Assembly (NCBI GenBank): GCA_023664625.1
Contig: JAMPFD010000001.1
Span: 248,001-312,000 of the forward strand
Source of the DNA: Bacillota bacterium
Lineage (GTDB): Bacteria > Bacteroidota > Bacteroidia > Bacteroidales > Bacteroidaceae
Length of the DNA stretch: 64,000 bases
Direction of reading: 5' to 3'
Shown here: one piece after another, positions 26,855 to 35,493 of the stretch
Numbering within the stretch: position 1 is the stretch's first letter
Layout of the letters: every line of letters begins with the position of its first letter
The notes under the pieces: model-generated
Told to the model about the DNA's origin: nothing
The model's input: only the letters and a program-made list of their open reading frames with translations
Databases searched by the model: none
Position numbers and translations under genes: made by a program

Positions 26855-29800
26855 TTAGATACCGAGACGCAGTGTGAACGTAAACTGGCGTGCCATAGGG
26901 ACTGCCACACCGCCGGAATTGAAGAACTCAGGATCCTGGCCGTTAAGTTTCTTGTCTGAATAGATCAAGAACAGGTTCGTAGCCTGTAGCTTCATGCTTG
27001 CACTGCTGAGTCCGACATGCTTGATGAGGTTTGCAGGGAAGTCGTATGCAAGGGATATTTCCTTCATGCGGATGAAATCACCTTTCGCAGTGCGTGCCGT
27101 AGAGCGGTTGTATGCGTTGTAAGCATATCTCAGGTGTGAGTCGGTCTGCAGCTGGCGCAGGTCGGCGATGGCAGGGATGTCGGTTCTCAATTCGTCTCCC
27201 GATGTCACCCAGCGGTTGATGAATTCCTTAGGCATGGCGGTAAGGTCTGAGTAGGATGCCGCGAATGTAGGGTCAAGACGCACCACATTGCCGAACGAGT
27301 ATGTCATGAACACGTTGAGATGCCAGTTCTTATACTGGAAAGTATTGCCGAGAGATCCTGTGATGGTAGGGTCCGTAGGTCCTTCATACACAAGGTGGTC
27401 TGTAAGATACGACTGGAAGTCTATATCGCTTGTCACAAGTGCTCCGTCTTCATTGATGAAAGTAGGTATACCATTCTGGTTCAGTCCCTGGAAGTCGAGG
27501 GAGAAGAGTGCGCGGTACGGATAGCCCTCCATGGTAAAGCCGTTACCTGCAACAAGGTCAATGACACGGTTACGTGAGTCAAGCTTTGTCACTTCACTCT
27601 TTGTATGAGAGAAGATAAAGTCAGTGTTCCACTTGAAGTTCTTTGTTACGATATTCTTTGTACTGATGGTCAGCTCCTCACCGCTTGACTTCATGTTTGC
27701 AACGTTTGCATAGTTGACAATGGAACCGTTGCTGGCATCGCCGCGGATAGGACCGATAAGGTCATAGTTGTTACGTGTGTACCAGTCGAAAGATACACCG
27801 ATACGGTTGTTGAGGAACCCGAGGTCGAAACCGAGGTTAAGCTCATGCTTCTTCTCGTATGTCAGGTCAGGGTTTGCAAAATCATAGACTTCAAGTCCTG
27901 ACTCCTTGTCGGACGTAAACGGACGCCATGGGTCATAAGCCTGAATGATAACCTGTGAGTTGGTAACGGCAGGCTTGTCACCTGTAAGGGAGTATGAAAC
28001 CTTGAATGTCGCGTGAGAGAGGACATTCTGCTTGCTGAACCAGGACTCCTCATGAGCGTTCCATGCACCGGAGATGTTCCATGTAGGCAACCAGCGTGCG
28101 CTTCTTGACTTACCGAGGCGGTTGGAGCCCTCGTAGCGCATGGTTCCGTTTATGGTGTAACGTCCCTTCCATGAATAAGTTGCAGTACCGAAGAATGAAG
28201 CTTCACGGCTGTAGCCGTTGTTCAGTGAGTAGTACATAGCGTTCTCCTCACTTGCCTGCTTGAAGAAAGTATAGTCGTAGCTTCCGAGCATGCCCATGTC
28301 ATACTGCATGCCCACGCCGTTGAAGTAACTGCGGCTGCGTTCTGCGTTGTTCACCTCCAGACCACCGTAGAGATTCACAATATGGTCTTCGTTGTAAACA
28401 TCGTTATAACTTGCCGTGGCACGGAAGTCCCAGCTGTTCATCTTATATTTTGTCTCACGGTAGAAGCCGCCCTTCGGAAGAACAATCTCCGGCAGGGAGT
28501 TCGCGTAATCAGGGTCTGTGTAGAGCCAAGGGTTCTTGTCGCGGATATACGCATCGTCCATGGCGCGGAATGCCTGTGCCTGATTGGACTTCTCCGTGAT
28601 ACGGTGAGCCTGTGTCGTGGTAGAGAACTTATAAGCGGCAATTGCCGACAGCTCCACCTTGGTGATAGGTTTATACTTCAGTTCAGCCTGGAACTTGAGG
28701 TCTACGACATCAAGATCCATGTAGTTGTTATCCAGCTCGTTATGGATATTGAACGGAGCATAGTTCCTTAAATAGTACTCATTAGGATCAAGAGTACGTG
28801 AGGAGTTTATGGCGTAAGAATAAGGGTTGATGTCGAAATCACGTGTAACGGCACCCGATACGGCATCAGTCTGCTGGTTGGTTGTGCCCGGAGCCTCCTG
28901 CTTACGGTAACTTGCGTTGCCGATAAGATTCAGGCTCACCCTTTTATTAAGGTTGTACAGAGCATTGATATTTGATGTGTAACGCTGCACGGAGCTTTTC
29001 TTTGACCATCCCGGATCATCCATGATACTGAACGACGCATAGTACTGAGCCTTGTCCGTACCTGACGACATGCTTATGGAGTGGTTCATTGAGATGGAGT
29101 TAGAGAAAAGCTCATCAAACCAGTTCGTGTTACGGTATTCCGCAGCCTGAAGATACTGGTTCATGGCTTCCTGAGTATTCGGAAGTGCAAAGCCTCCGAG
29201 CACAGGATTATAGTCATTCATCAGATGGTACATCTTTCCGAACACACCGCTGTTTGACGCACGGTAAGAGTCCATGAAGGAGAAGAAGCCGGCATTGTAC
29301 ATCTCCCTGTACACAGACATCTGCTCCTGAGAGTTCATTATGTTGAACTGGCTGTAGCTTGGCTTGAGGCGCATTGTATACTCACCCGTATAGCTGATCT
29401 TGGAAGAACCGGCACGGCCCTTCTTCGTGGTAACGACAATGACACCGGACATGGCACGCGCACCGTAGATGGAAGTAGCGGAACCGTCCTTGAGAATCTG
29501 GAAAGTCTCGATGTCGTCAGCATTAAGTCCTGCAATGGCACTTGAGATCAGAGTTGCCGCGTCACCTGAAGAAAGGGCGTCTGCGTCAACCTCTGTCACG
29601 TCTTCCATAATCACGCCGTCGACAACCCACAGCGGCTTTGACGAGCCGTAAATGGAAGTTGCGCCACGGACACGGATTTTCGGAGCAGTACCGAAAGTAC
29701 CTGAGACATTCTGCACACTGACACCGGCAGCACGGCCTTCGAGTGAACGGCTTATATCGGCCACACCGTCAAGCTTTGCCTTATCGGCATCCACCTTTGT

Positions 29801-30157
29801 CGCAGCACCGGTGAAGAGACGCTTGTCCATCTTCTGCAGACCTGTCACAACGACTTCGTCGATGGTAGTGTTGTCGGCTTTCATTGTGACGACCATATTC
29901 TGCTTTGCCGAAAGGGTGACAGGCTGCATGCCGATATAACTGAAAGTCAGTTTCTTTCCGGCAGGAACATCAATCGTAAAGTTACCGTTAATGTCTGTCA
30001 CAACACCTTTCTTGGTGCCCGTAACCATCACCGAGGCACCAATGATAGGTTCTTCAGTACCGTCTTCAACGACGACACCTGTAACCTTTGTCTGTGCCAG
30101 TGCCATTCCTACGCAAAGGAACATGGTGGCAAGGATTAAAGTAAGTTTTCTTTTCAT
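26855..30157 (-). CDS. SusC/RagA-family TonB-dependent outer-membrane transporter (right arm)
   Basis: Outer-membrane importer of 1,100 residues. The first 75 or so residues (signal peptide MKRKLTLILATMFLCVGMAL, then the carboxypeptidase-regulatory-like domain) are nearly identical to the left-arm SusC, with only a V/A change by eye. The plug (VVVTGLQKMDKRLFTGAATK, IRVRGATSIYG, LWVVDGVI, ILKDGSATSIYGARAMSGVI) and barrel are diverged. It ends with an aliphatic residue after FTFTLRL. The ATG at 30157 is equivalent to 3248 of the left gene. It heads the operon susC-susD-HExxH-DUF4302. It has consensus -7 boxes upstream at 30439 and 30695, which the left copy lacks, so in this orientation it is likely the better-expressed one. 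Confidence 0.93.
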   Translation of the reverse strand: MKRKLTLILATMFLCVGMALAQTKVTGVVVEDGTEEPIIGASVMVTGTKKGVVTDINGNFTIDVPAGKKLTFSYIGMQPVTLSAKQNMVVTMKADNTTIDEVVVTGLQKMDKRLFTGAATKVDADKAKLDGVADISRSLEGRAAGVSVQNVSGTFGTAPKIRVRGATSIYGSSKPLWVVDGVIMEDVTEVDADALSSGDAATLISSAIAGLNADDIETFQILKDGSATSIYGARAMSGVIVVTTKKGRAGSSKISYTGEYTMRLKPSYSQFNIMNSQEQMSVYREMYNAGFFSFMDSYRASNSGVFGKMYHLMNDYNPVLGGFALPNTQEAMNQYLQAAEYRNTNWFDELFSNSISMNHSISMSSGTDKAQYYASFSIMDDPGWSKKSSVQRYTSNINALYNLNKRVSLNLIGNASYRKQEAPGTTNQQTDAVSGAVTRDFDINPYSYAINSSRTLDPNEYYLRNYAPFNIHNELDNNYMDLDVVDLKFQAELKYKPITKVELSAIAAYKFSTTTQAHRITEKSNQAQAFRAMDDAYIRDKNPWLYTDPDYANSLPEIVLPKGGFYRETKYKMNSWDFRATASYNDVYNEDHIVNLYGGLEVNNAERSRSYFNGVGMQYDMGMLGSYDYTFFKQASEENAMYYSLNNGYSREASFFGTATYSWKGRYTINGTMRYEGSNRLGKSRSARWLPTWNISGAWNAHEESWFSKQNVLSHATFKVSYSLTGDKPAVTNSQVIIQAYDPWRPFTSDKESGLEVYDFANPDLTYEKKHELNLGFDLGFLNNRIGVSFDWYTRNNYDLIGPIRGDASNGSIVNYANVANMKSSGEELTISTKNIVTKNFKWNTDFIFSHTKSEVTKLDSRNRVIDLVAGNGFTMEGYPYRALFSLDFQGLNQNGIPTFINEDGALVTSDIDFQSYLTDHLVYEGPTDPTITGSLGNTFQYKNWHLNVFMTYSFGNVVRLDPTFAASYSDLTAMPKEFINRWVTSGDELRTDIPAIADLRQLQTDSHLRYAYNAYNRSTARTAKGDFIRMKEISLAYDFPANLIKHVGLSSASMKLQATNLFLIYSDKKLNGQDPEFFNSGGVAVPMARQFTFTLRLGI

Positions 30158-30186
30158 AAATATAATGTTTGTCAAATAATATTGCG
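29930..30186. repeat. Right copy of the near-identical inverted repeat at the SusC start
   Basis: Mirror image of 3219-3475. The two copies face each other across about 26.5 kb, so homologous or site-specific recombination between them would invert the whole locus while keeping both SusC frames intact. Confidence 0.85.
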
Positions 30187-30432
30187 GTTATGGGGGTTAG
30201 GGGCTGTATGGATGTACGGTTGTGGGGTATAAGGTTATGTGTATACCGGTTCTGGGGCATGTGGCGATCCGTTCAGGGGAGGACAGCCAGGACGTGGCGT
30301 CATGTATTTATTATTACGGACGGGGGACGCACACGTATATATATAATATCACACGTATATATAATATAATGTGTGGCGGAGCCGTGATGCGTGCTCCTCT
30401 GTGCGGAGAGGAACCGATACATTCCACCGTAT
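30158..30432 (-). promoter_or_regulatory. Long conserved leader of susC2
   Basis: This leader of about 275 nt shares the AGAGGA/TCCTCT hairpin (30395-30412), the following 50 bases, and the last 30 bases before the ATG with the susC1 leader. The middle contains a duplicated AT-rich TATATACGTGTG motif and a degenerate CCCATAACC/CCATAC-rich stretch (about 30185-30300) that looks like decayed short tandem repeats. Confidence 0.6.
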
Positions 30433-30438
30433 GGAGTG

Positions 30439-30446
30439 CAAAGTTA
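30439..30446 (-). promoter_or_regulatory. -7 box upstream of susC2
   Basis: TAACTTTG on the minus strand sits just before the conserved leader and gives a leader of about 275 nt. The corresponding position before susC1 carries a 22-bp repeat unit instead and no box. Confidence 0.7.
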
Positions 30447-30694
30447 ACAATATTTTTACAAATAAATGTATCTCTTGTATAAATATTGCACATGAAATGT
30501 GCGTTTCCTTTACATAAATCAAGTAAGATATACAAAATGTTAATGCTTCTCCACAAAAACGTGCAAAAATGTTACGATTTATAGTTATAATCAAGCAAAA
30601 GTTTTAATATTTGAGTCTTTTTCGGAAGCAACAGATAACATCCTTATAAAGCATAATCATAGGCAACAGGCTGCCATTGGGAATAACTTCACGA

Positions 30695-30702
30695 CAAAGT
30701 TA
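30695..30702 (-). promoter_or_regulatory. Second -7 box reading towards susC2
   Basis: TAACTTTG on the minus strand lies about 250 bases farther upstream, between the recombinase stop and susC2. It may be an alternative promoter. It lies inside a fragment resembling the interior of the AAGTAACT-type repeat (about 30690-30800). Confidence 0.45.
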
Positions 30703-30822
30703 TTTTGCACTAAAACTTATTCTTTTTGCCGTATGGTCCACTCGCATGTCTGGCGGCATGCGCGCCAACCGTATAAATAGCGACTGCGTTCTTTATATCA
30801 TCAAAATCACAACAGCCATTTA

Positions 30823-31785
30823 TCAGCGGTACATTGCATCTGCCACGGCATTTGCCACGGCAACACTGTTACGTCTCATTTCGGTATCAGGAATCCGCGC
30901 GAGATAGATTTCCGTGGTCTTGATGTCATTGTGTCCGAGAGCTTGCGAGATATGATGGAGACTTATCCCTGAGGCGTTCGCCAGCGATGCCCACGTATGG
31001 CGGGCTACGTACGACGTGATGTCTTCCGGCAGCCCGGCGCTGACGGAAAGACGGTGCAGGGCGCGGTTATAGCGTGCGAGACTATTATGGTACGTCTGCC
31101 ATCCGCAGTCCGCCGACGGAAGTATGGGGAACAGCAGCCCGCATGGAGAACGGCCTTTATAGCGCGATATGATCTCGCACATTTCGGGAAGCAAAGGGAC
31201 TGTGATTTTCTGTGATGTCTTCCGCCGGTGGTAGACAATGACATCATCAGAAACATCGGTATTGGAAAGCCTTGCAAGGTCTGCAAACGGAATGCCGAGA
31301 CCAAGGAACGAGAAGATGAAGACATCATACCACAGACGCAGCGAGGAGTCACGGCACGGCGCACTGGCTGCAAACTGTGCCATAACCGTGGCACTCAATG
31401 CCCGTTTGCGTGTCCGCTCATTACCTGTGAACACGCCCGAAAAGGGATTGCCCGCTTCCGGATAAATCCGCCTGTACAGGGAACGCAGAGAGCGTATGTA
31501 ACATGACGACGAGTTACGTCTGATGCCCTTTCCTGCCAACCATTTCTGATACGCCACCATAGTGTCGGCCGTCATGGACGCAGAATCACCGACTACAAGG
31601 CTAAAGGCAGCAAGAGAGCGCAGCGCCGTTTTGTAATTTATTACAGTCGACCTGCTTACACCGGCGGCAACAATACCGACCATGTCATTCGACGACAACA
31701 GAAACCGACCGACTGTCGGAGCTTCCGTGGCACTTTTCCGACTCTTGCCAAAGGAAAAGTGCAGTGATAAATCGAACATTACCAT
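30823..31785 (-). CDS. Tyrosine recombinase (integrase / invertase-type)
   Basis: Site-specific recombinase of 320 residues, in the size range of Bacteroidales invertases (Tsr/Mpi-like) and shorter than most integrative-element integrases. An N-terminal SAM-like core-binding domain (about 40-125) precedes the catalytic domain. Visible residues are K189 in the beta-hairpin (YHRRKTSQKITVPL), R262 in YVARHTW, H285 in LGHNDIKTT and the nucleophile Y294 in EIYLARI. At the first catalytic arginine position, usually R in RGMxFxDxA, I read Leu163 (LGLGIPFADLA). Some Bacteroidetes subfamilies also vary here, so activity is uncertain. Start: ATG 31785 (or 31779), downstream of a TATCTTTG box at 31853-31860. 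It stands alone next to the right end of the inverted SusC repeats, where shufflon recombinases usually sit. Confidence 0.9.
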   Translation of the reverse strand: MVMFDLSLHFSFGKSRKSATEAPTVGRFLLSSNDMVGIVAAGVSRSTVINYKTALRSLAAFSLVVGDSASMTADTMVAYQKWLAGKGIRRNSSSCYIRSLRSLYRRIYPEAGNPFSGVFTGNERTRKRALSATVMAQFAASAPCRDSSLRLWYDVFIFSFLGLGIPFADLARLSNTDVSDDVIVYHRRKTSQKITVPLLPEMCEIISRYKGRSPCGLLFPILPSADCGWQTYHNSLARYNRALHRLSVSAGLPEDITSYVARHTWASLANASGISLHHISQALGHNDIKTTEIYLARIPDTEMRRNSVAVANAVADAMYR

Positions 31786-31852
31786 AAGTTGAAAAATTTT
31801 GTTGACTAACTTAACAAAAAAACACAGGGAATAAAAGTTTAATTTGCCGTCA

Positions 31853-31860
31853 CAAAGATA
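31853..31860 (-). promoter_or_regulatory. -7 box for the tyrosine recombinase
   Basis: TATCTTTG on the minus strand matches TAnnTTTG and gives a leader of about 60 nt. It shows that the frame upstream of 31785 is not coding. Confidence 0.7.
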
Positions 31861-31879
31861 TGGTAAAAAATATTCATAT

Positions 31880-31948
31880 AAGTAACTATTGAAAATTATT
31901 TTACAATGCAAGACTTCCTCCCCAATGCTGGTTCCCAACAGTCATTTA
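31880..31948. repeat. Compact AAGTAACT-ended inverted-repeat element
   Basis: The left end AAGTAACTATTGAAAATTAT and the right end GGTTCCCAACAGTCATTTA (revcomp AAATGACTGTTGGGAACC) bound about 69 bp just upstream of the recombinase promoter. Confidence 0.65.
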
Positions 31949-32643
31949 CGAAGAAAACCGATATTTTTTCATCACCAGGGTGACAGATTCATGTAATCAC
32001 CTTACACCTTGATACAGAAAAGAACGCTTATCTTACAACAACAAATAAAAGCCTGTCACACTTGACAAGACAACAAAATATCTTTCAAGATAAAATCCAC
32101 ATTCTGTTTTGTCATGTAAAAGATACCACAGAGAACAGAGCCTTAACAGCTGATTCACAAAACGGCACCCGGAGATATTCTGCGAAATGATGCAATAACG
32201 GCTCAGCATAAATTTCGCGGGACTATCCGTGTGACAAGTCTGCCATGGCCATAAAGCTCAGCGCATGACAACAGCATCAGTGATTGTTCACATAACAAGA
32301 GCAAGAGACACAGCATCTGCATATACGACATACAGCCTTGTTCTAAACCGGCAGATAACCGTTGAAATTGGCTCATACAAAAAAAACGCAGACATACTTC
32401 ATACGTCTGCGGTACGGAACCGAAGGATACATAGGCATTATGACAGAATGACAACTTTTCCCATAAGCCATACGAATAGAGCGGAGCTCGGTTCAACTAC
32501 GCCATTACGGGCAAATAAACTGTTAAGCTGGCGGAGGCCAGGCATGCCCGGAGTCTGCCGGGCGGGAGTTCCTCATGTAAAGAGATACACTCATTCCACC
32601 ACAGAAGCCCCCGTCTCCCTGCCCCCATCTTTCAATGCCGGCA
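31949..32643. other. Intergenic region without a recognised gene
   Basis: About 700 bases of mostly AT-rich sequence. It holds one degenerate 22-bp unit (about 32113) and a copy of the 66-bp family at 32517-32587 (TTAAGCTGGCGGAGGCCAGG, AGTCTGCC). Open frames show no protein family features. Confidence 0.5.
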
Positions 32644-33204
32644 TCAGTTTCCGACCTGTAGCACTCCGTAAGGACCGGTGGTGCTGCAACGGTAGCGCGT
32701 CAGTCCGTGACCGCCGGACTCACAGTTGCCTCCGTTGTTCATATTGTAACGCCGTCTACACACACTGCAGGCTGCAATGCCGTCACCCGACATCGTAAGC
32801 GGTTTGGAGCGCACTGGCACGGCGTCAGGCTCGAAGCAATTGGGACATTCCCTGTCATAGGCACAGAACTGCCCGTCCGTCAGTGACCCGAAGCCGACGA
32901 TAAGCCCGCCGTTCATCCCGAGAGCACGGGTGCGGCGGTTGTCTATATCGTTGTAGCGTTTCGTGGACGACAGACCGTTGTTGTTTACGAAGGTATATTC
33001 CTTCCGCGCATCATTGTTGGTTATCATGCAGAACACACCGGGTGCCAGCGGATTCATTGACGAAGCAAGGGTCTCGTCGGCATGCAGGTCATTGTTTATT
33101 ACAAGATAGCACGGGTAGCTTGTGTATGTGCTGTCACCACTGCATCCCATGACAGCGAGAGCCGCTGCCAGCAGGCTATACAGCCAGAAGTTTCCTTTCC
33201 GCAT
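32644..33204 (-). CDS. Conserved Bacteroidales lipoprotein with two Cys pairs
   Basis: Lipoprotein of 186 residues. The signal (MRKGNFWLYSLLAAALAVMG) ends in a Cys at about 21. The mature protein has a pattern I recognise from uncharacterised Bacteroidales proteins: YPCYLVINNDLHADETLASS, NPLAPGVFCMI, GLSSTKRYNDIDNRRTRALG, NGGLIVGFG, YDRECPNCF, CSVCRRRYNMNNGGNC and GLTRYRCSTTGPYG. The CPNC and CSVC pairs followed by GGN..SG..G.TRY recall a Rieske-like or zinc-ribbon fold, but no family name can be assigned with certainty and no function is known. The start overlaps the end of argH by 29 bases, so it is probably translated from the pyrE-argH operon. Confidence 0.75.
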   Translation of the reverse strand: MRKGNFWLYSLLAAALAVMGCSGDSTYTSYPCYLVINNDLHADETLASSMNPLAPGVFCMITNNDARKEYTFVNNNGLSSTKRYNDIDNRRTRALGMNGGLIVGFGSLTDGQFCAYDRECPNCFEPDAVPVRSKPLTMSGDGIAACSVCRRRYNMNNGGNCESGGHGLTRYRCSTTGPYGVLQVGN

Positions 33205-34510
33205 CGTCAACCCTTTCAAAATCAAATTCTTTCAATATAGAATCCATCAGAGCCCGTATCCTGTCATTGCAGAGATTGCCTATGGAGCCTTCGTGAGTAT
33301 GACGTATCTCCTTGTCAGGCGTAAAGTTTCCGGCTTCGATGTCCAGCCCCACCTTACGGTAAGCGTCACGGAACGGCATGCCGTCAGCAGCGAGACGGTT
33401 CACTTCTTCCACGGAGAAGATTGCATCATACATAGGATTATCCAGAATATCCTTCCTTACTTCCATGCGGCTGATTATGTATGCAGCCATCGAGAGACAG
33501 TCCCTCATGTCTTCAAAGGCAGGCAGGAACACCTCCTTTATCATCTGCAGGTCACGGAAATATCCGCAAGGCAGGTTGTTCATTATGAGCGTTATCTGCT
33601 GCGGCAGTCCCTGCAGCTTGTTGCATTTCGCGCGTATCAGCTCGAAGACATCGGGATTCTTCTTGTGCGGCATTATCGAGGAGCCTGTCGTACATTCCTT
33701 CGGCAGCTTCACGAAGGAGAAGTTCTGCGAGTTGAACATGCATGCGTCGAAGGCCATCTTTGCCACTGTTCCGGCGACACCCGCCATCGCCATCGCCACG
33801 TTACGCTCCATCTTTCCGCGTCCCATCTGTGCATAGACAACATTATAGTTCATCGTGTCGAACCCGAGCAGGTCCGTTGTCATCTGACGGTTCAACGGGA
33901 AAGACGAGCCATAGCCGGCAGCAGAGCCGAGAGGGTTGCGGTTTGTCATACGGTAGGCCGCCTGCAGGAAGAGCATGTCGTCCGTCAGCGACTCGGCGTA
34001 TGCGCCGAACCACAGTCCGAAGGATGACGGCATGGCTATCTGCAGATGGGTATATCCGGGCATGAGCACATCCTTATACTCCTCAGACTTTGCGACAAGC
34101 TCGTCGAAAAGGCTCTTTGTCTCCTCAACTATGCTGCGGAGGGCGGAGCGCGTGAACAGTTTAAGGTCCACAAGCACCTGGTCGTTGCGCGAGCGCCCGC
34201 TATGGATCTTCTTGCCCATGTCTCCCAAAGCGCGGGTCAGCATAAGCTCCACCTGTGAATGTACATCCTCGATGTCGTCCTCGATGATGAACTCTCCCTT
34301 CTCACAGACGGCATAGATTGCACGCAGCTCACGCAGGAGCAACGGCAATTCCCCGTCACTGATAAGTCCGATGCTGTTAAGCATGGTGATATGTGCCATG
34401 GAACCGAGCACGTCATACTTTGCGAGATAGAGGTCCATTTCCCGGTCTCTTCCCACGGTGAAACGCTCTATTTCCTTGTTTATCTCAAATCCCTTGCTCC
34501 AAAGTTTCAT
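33176..34510 (-). CDS. argH: Argininosuccinate lyase
   Basis: Last step of arginine synthesis: splits argininosuccinate into arginine and fumarate in the cytoplasm. The protein has 444 residues, close to the usual 450-460. The family motifs are present: HSGRSRNDQ at 103-111, the substrate loop PGYTHLQIAMP at about 151-161, and the catalytic loop GSSIMPHKKN at 276-285 with its conserved serine. The ATG at 34510 was chosen because MKLWSKGFEIN is the canonical beginning; the open frame upstream is not family sequence. It follows the SRPBCC and pyrE genes on the same strand and overlaps the lipoprotein gene downstream, so the four may form one operon combining arginine and pyrimidine synthesis. 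Confidence 0.97.
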   Translation of the reverse strand: MKLWSKGFEINKEIERFTVGRDREMDLYLAKYDVLGSMAHITMLNSIGLISDGELPLLLRELRAIYAVCEKGEFIIEDDIEDVHSQVELMLTRALGDMGKKIHSGRSRNDQVLVDLKLFTRSALRSIVEETKSLFDELVAKSEEYKDVLMPGYTHLQIAMPSSFGLWFGAYAESLTDDMLFLQAAYRMTNRNPLGSAAGYGSSFPLNRQMTTDLLGFDTMNYNVVYAQMGRGKMERNVAMAMAGVAGTVAKMAFDACMFNSQNFSFVKLPKECTTGSSIMPHKKNPDVFELIRAKCNKLQGLPQQITLIMNNLPCGYFRDLQMIKEVFLPAFEDMRDCLSMAAYIISRMEVRKDILDNPMYDAIFSVEEVNRLAADGMPFRDAYRKVGLDIEAGNFTPDKEIRHTHEGSIGNLCNDRIRALMDSILKEFDFERVDDAERKLLAV

Positions 34511-34645
34511 AAGAAATTGTAAGTTGTCATATATGTATGTTACATGAAAAAGCCATTGCCGCCGGTTAAGAGACATACAGCGCGAGGCGTCAATGGGTAC
34601 AACCCGTCAGCGGTTGCACGCCGTTTCCCTCACTGACTCCGGCAA

Positions 34646-35122
34646 TCACATCATCTGATAAGGCAGTCCGGCAAGCATGTCAGCCATCTGGTCAACACCT
34701 TTCTCCAGCTTCTTGCCAATCATCATCTTCATCATCATGTTCAGGTCAGCCTTCAGCGTGAGCCGCATTTTCGAGCCTCCGGCACTCACAGGGAGCACCT
34801 GTATCCACAGGTTCGCGTCAAGTGGCGCACCGACAGCCTGCAATTTCACGCATCGGTTCTCTTCGCGCTCGACAATCTGGAGTTCCATCAAGCCTATCAT
34901 CGGTACGGGGAAGGAAATGCTGTCGTTGGTGATGACCACCTCCTTCAGCTTCTCCAGCTGTGCCGGATCCTGTCCCGCCTCTTTCAGTTTCTCGGCAATC
35001 ATCGGATTGTCGGCGGCGTTCTCAAGGATAGGACGGAACGTTTCCAGATTTGCCAGTTTACTATATACCTGCTCCACGGTGCACTGCGGCAGGAATTTTA
35101 CTTCACTTTCGTATTTTGCCAT
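34646..35122 (-). CDS. SRPBCC-fold (polyketide cyclase/START-like) protein
   Basis: Small cytoplasmic protein of 158 residues starting MAKYESEVKFLPQCTVEQVY. The alternating beta strands, the central helix (QLEKLKEVVI), VPMIGLMELQIVEREENRCV and a Met-rich C-terminal helix (LKADLNMMMKMMIGKKLEKG) fit the SRPBCC superfamily, whose members bind hydrophobic ligands in a deep cavity. The exact role is unknown. Proteins of this kind are encoded between pyrE and argH in other Bacteroidales, as here. An AAGTAACT-ended repeat begins 5 bases upstream of the start codon, so it lies in the intercistronic RNA. The start at 35122 was chosen because the upstream extension is repeat sequence. Confidence 0.8.
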   Translation of the reverse strand: MAKYESEVKFLPQCTVEQVYSKLANLETFRPILENAADNPMIAEKLKEAGQDPAQLEKLKEVVITNDSISFPVPMIGLMELQIVEREENRCVKLQAVGAPLDANLWIQVLPVSAGGSKMRLTLKADLNMMMKMMIGKKLEKGVDQMADMLAGLPYQMM

Positions 35123-35126
35123 AGTT

Positions 35127-35304
35127 AAGTAACTATTGAAAATTATTTTATAATATAATGTTTTCTCACCAAACCTTGTCTTTTTTTGCCGCTTAGCTAT
35201 TGTCACTCAGTCACAATGCCCGCACTGTTCCTTCGGTTCCGCACGCCAACCGCCTGTAAAGCAACTGCGGTTTTCGTACAAATAGGTTTCCGGCAGTCAC
35301 TTAT
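35127..35304. repeat. AAGTAACT-ended inverted-repeat element directly before the SRPBCC gene
   Basis: The left end AAGTAACTATTGAAAATTAT (35128) and right end GGTTTCCGGCAGTCACTTAT (35285-35304, revcomp ATAAGTGACTGCCGGAAACC) bound about 178 bp with no open frame. The left end lies 5 bases from a start codon. Confidence 0.65.
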
Positions 35305-35420
35305 GAGGTTTTACGGTTATAATGGAATACGGCTATCGGGGCATGGGTATGGGAGAATGTAAGGTTATGAGGTTTTACGGTTGCAAGGGGATACGGTTAT
35401 AATGGAATACATCCACAGAG
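35304..35420. repeat. Degenerate G/T-rich tandem repeat
   Basis: TATGAGGTTTTACGGTT occurs at about 35302 and 35366, and GGTTATAATGGAATAC occurs at about 35315 and 35395, with GGGGCATGGGTATGGG between. It looks like decayed short tandem repeats between pyrE and the SRPBCC gene. A similar CCCATAACC-rich stretch lies in the susC2 leader. Confidence 0.5.
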
Positions 35421-35493
35421 GCATGAAAGCCACGGGCTGCTCAAAGTATGTATCCGTACAACCATGAAGTCACATAACCCTACAGCCTGCGAT

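Noticed and set aside
3248..30157. Calling the palindromic SusCD locus a glycan utilisation locus
   Set aside because: No glycoside hydrolase, lyase or esterase is encoded there; the accessory genes are metallopeptidase-like.
30823..31785. Tyrosine recombinase as the mark of an integrated phage or conjugative element
   Set aside because: No phage structural, relaxase or transfer genes and no tRNA-adjacent attachment repeats are present; neighbours are SusC genes and housekeeping genes.
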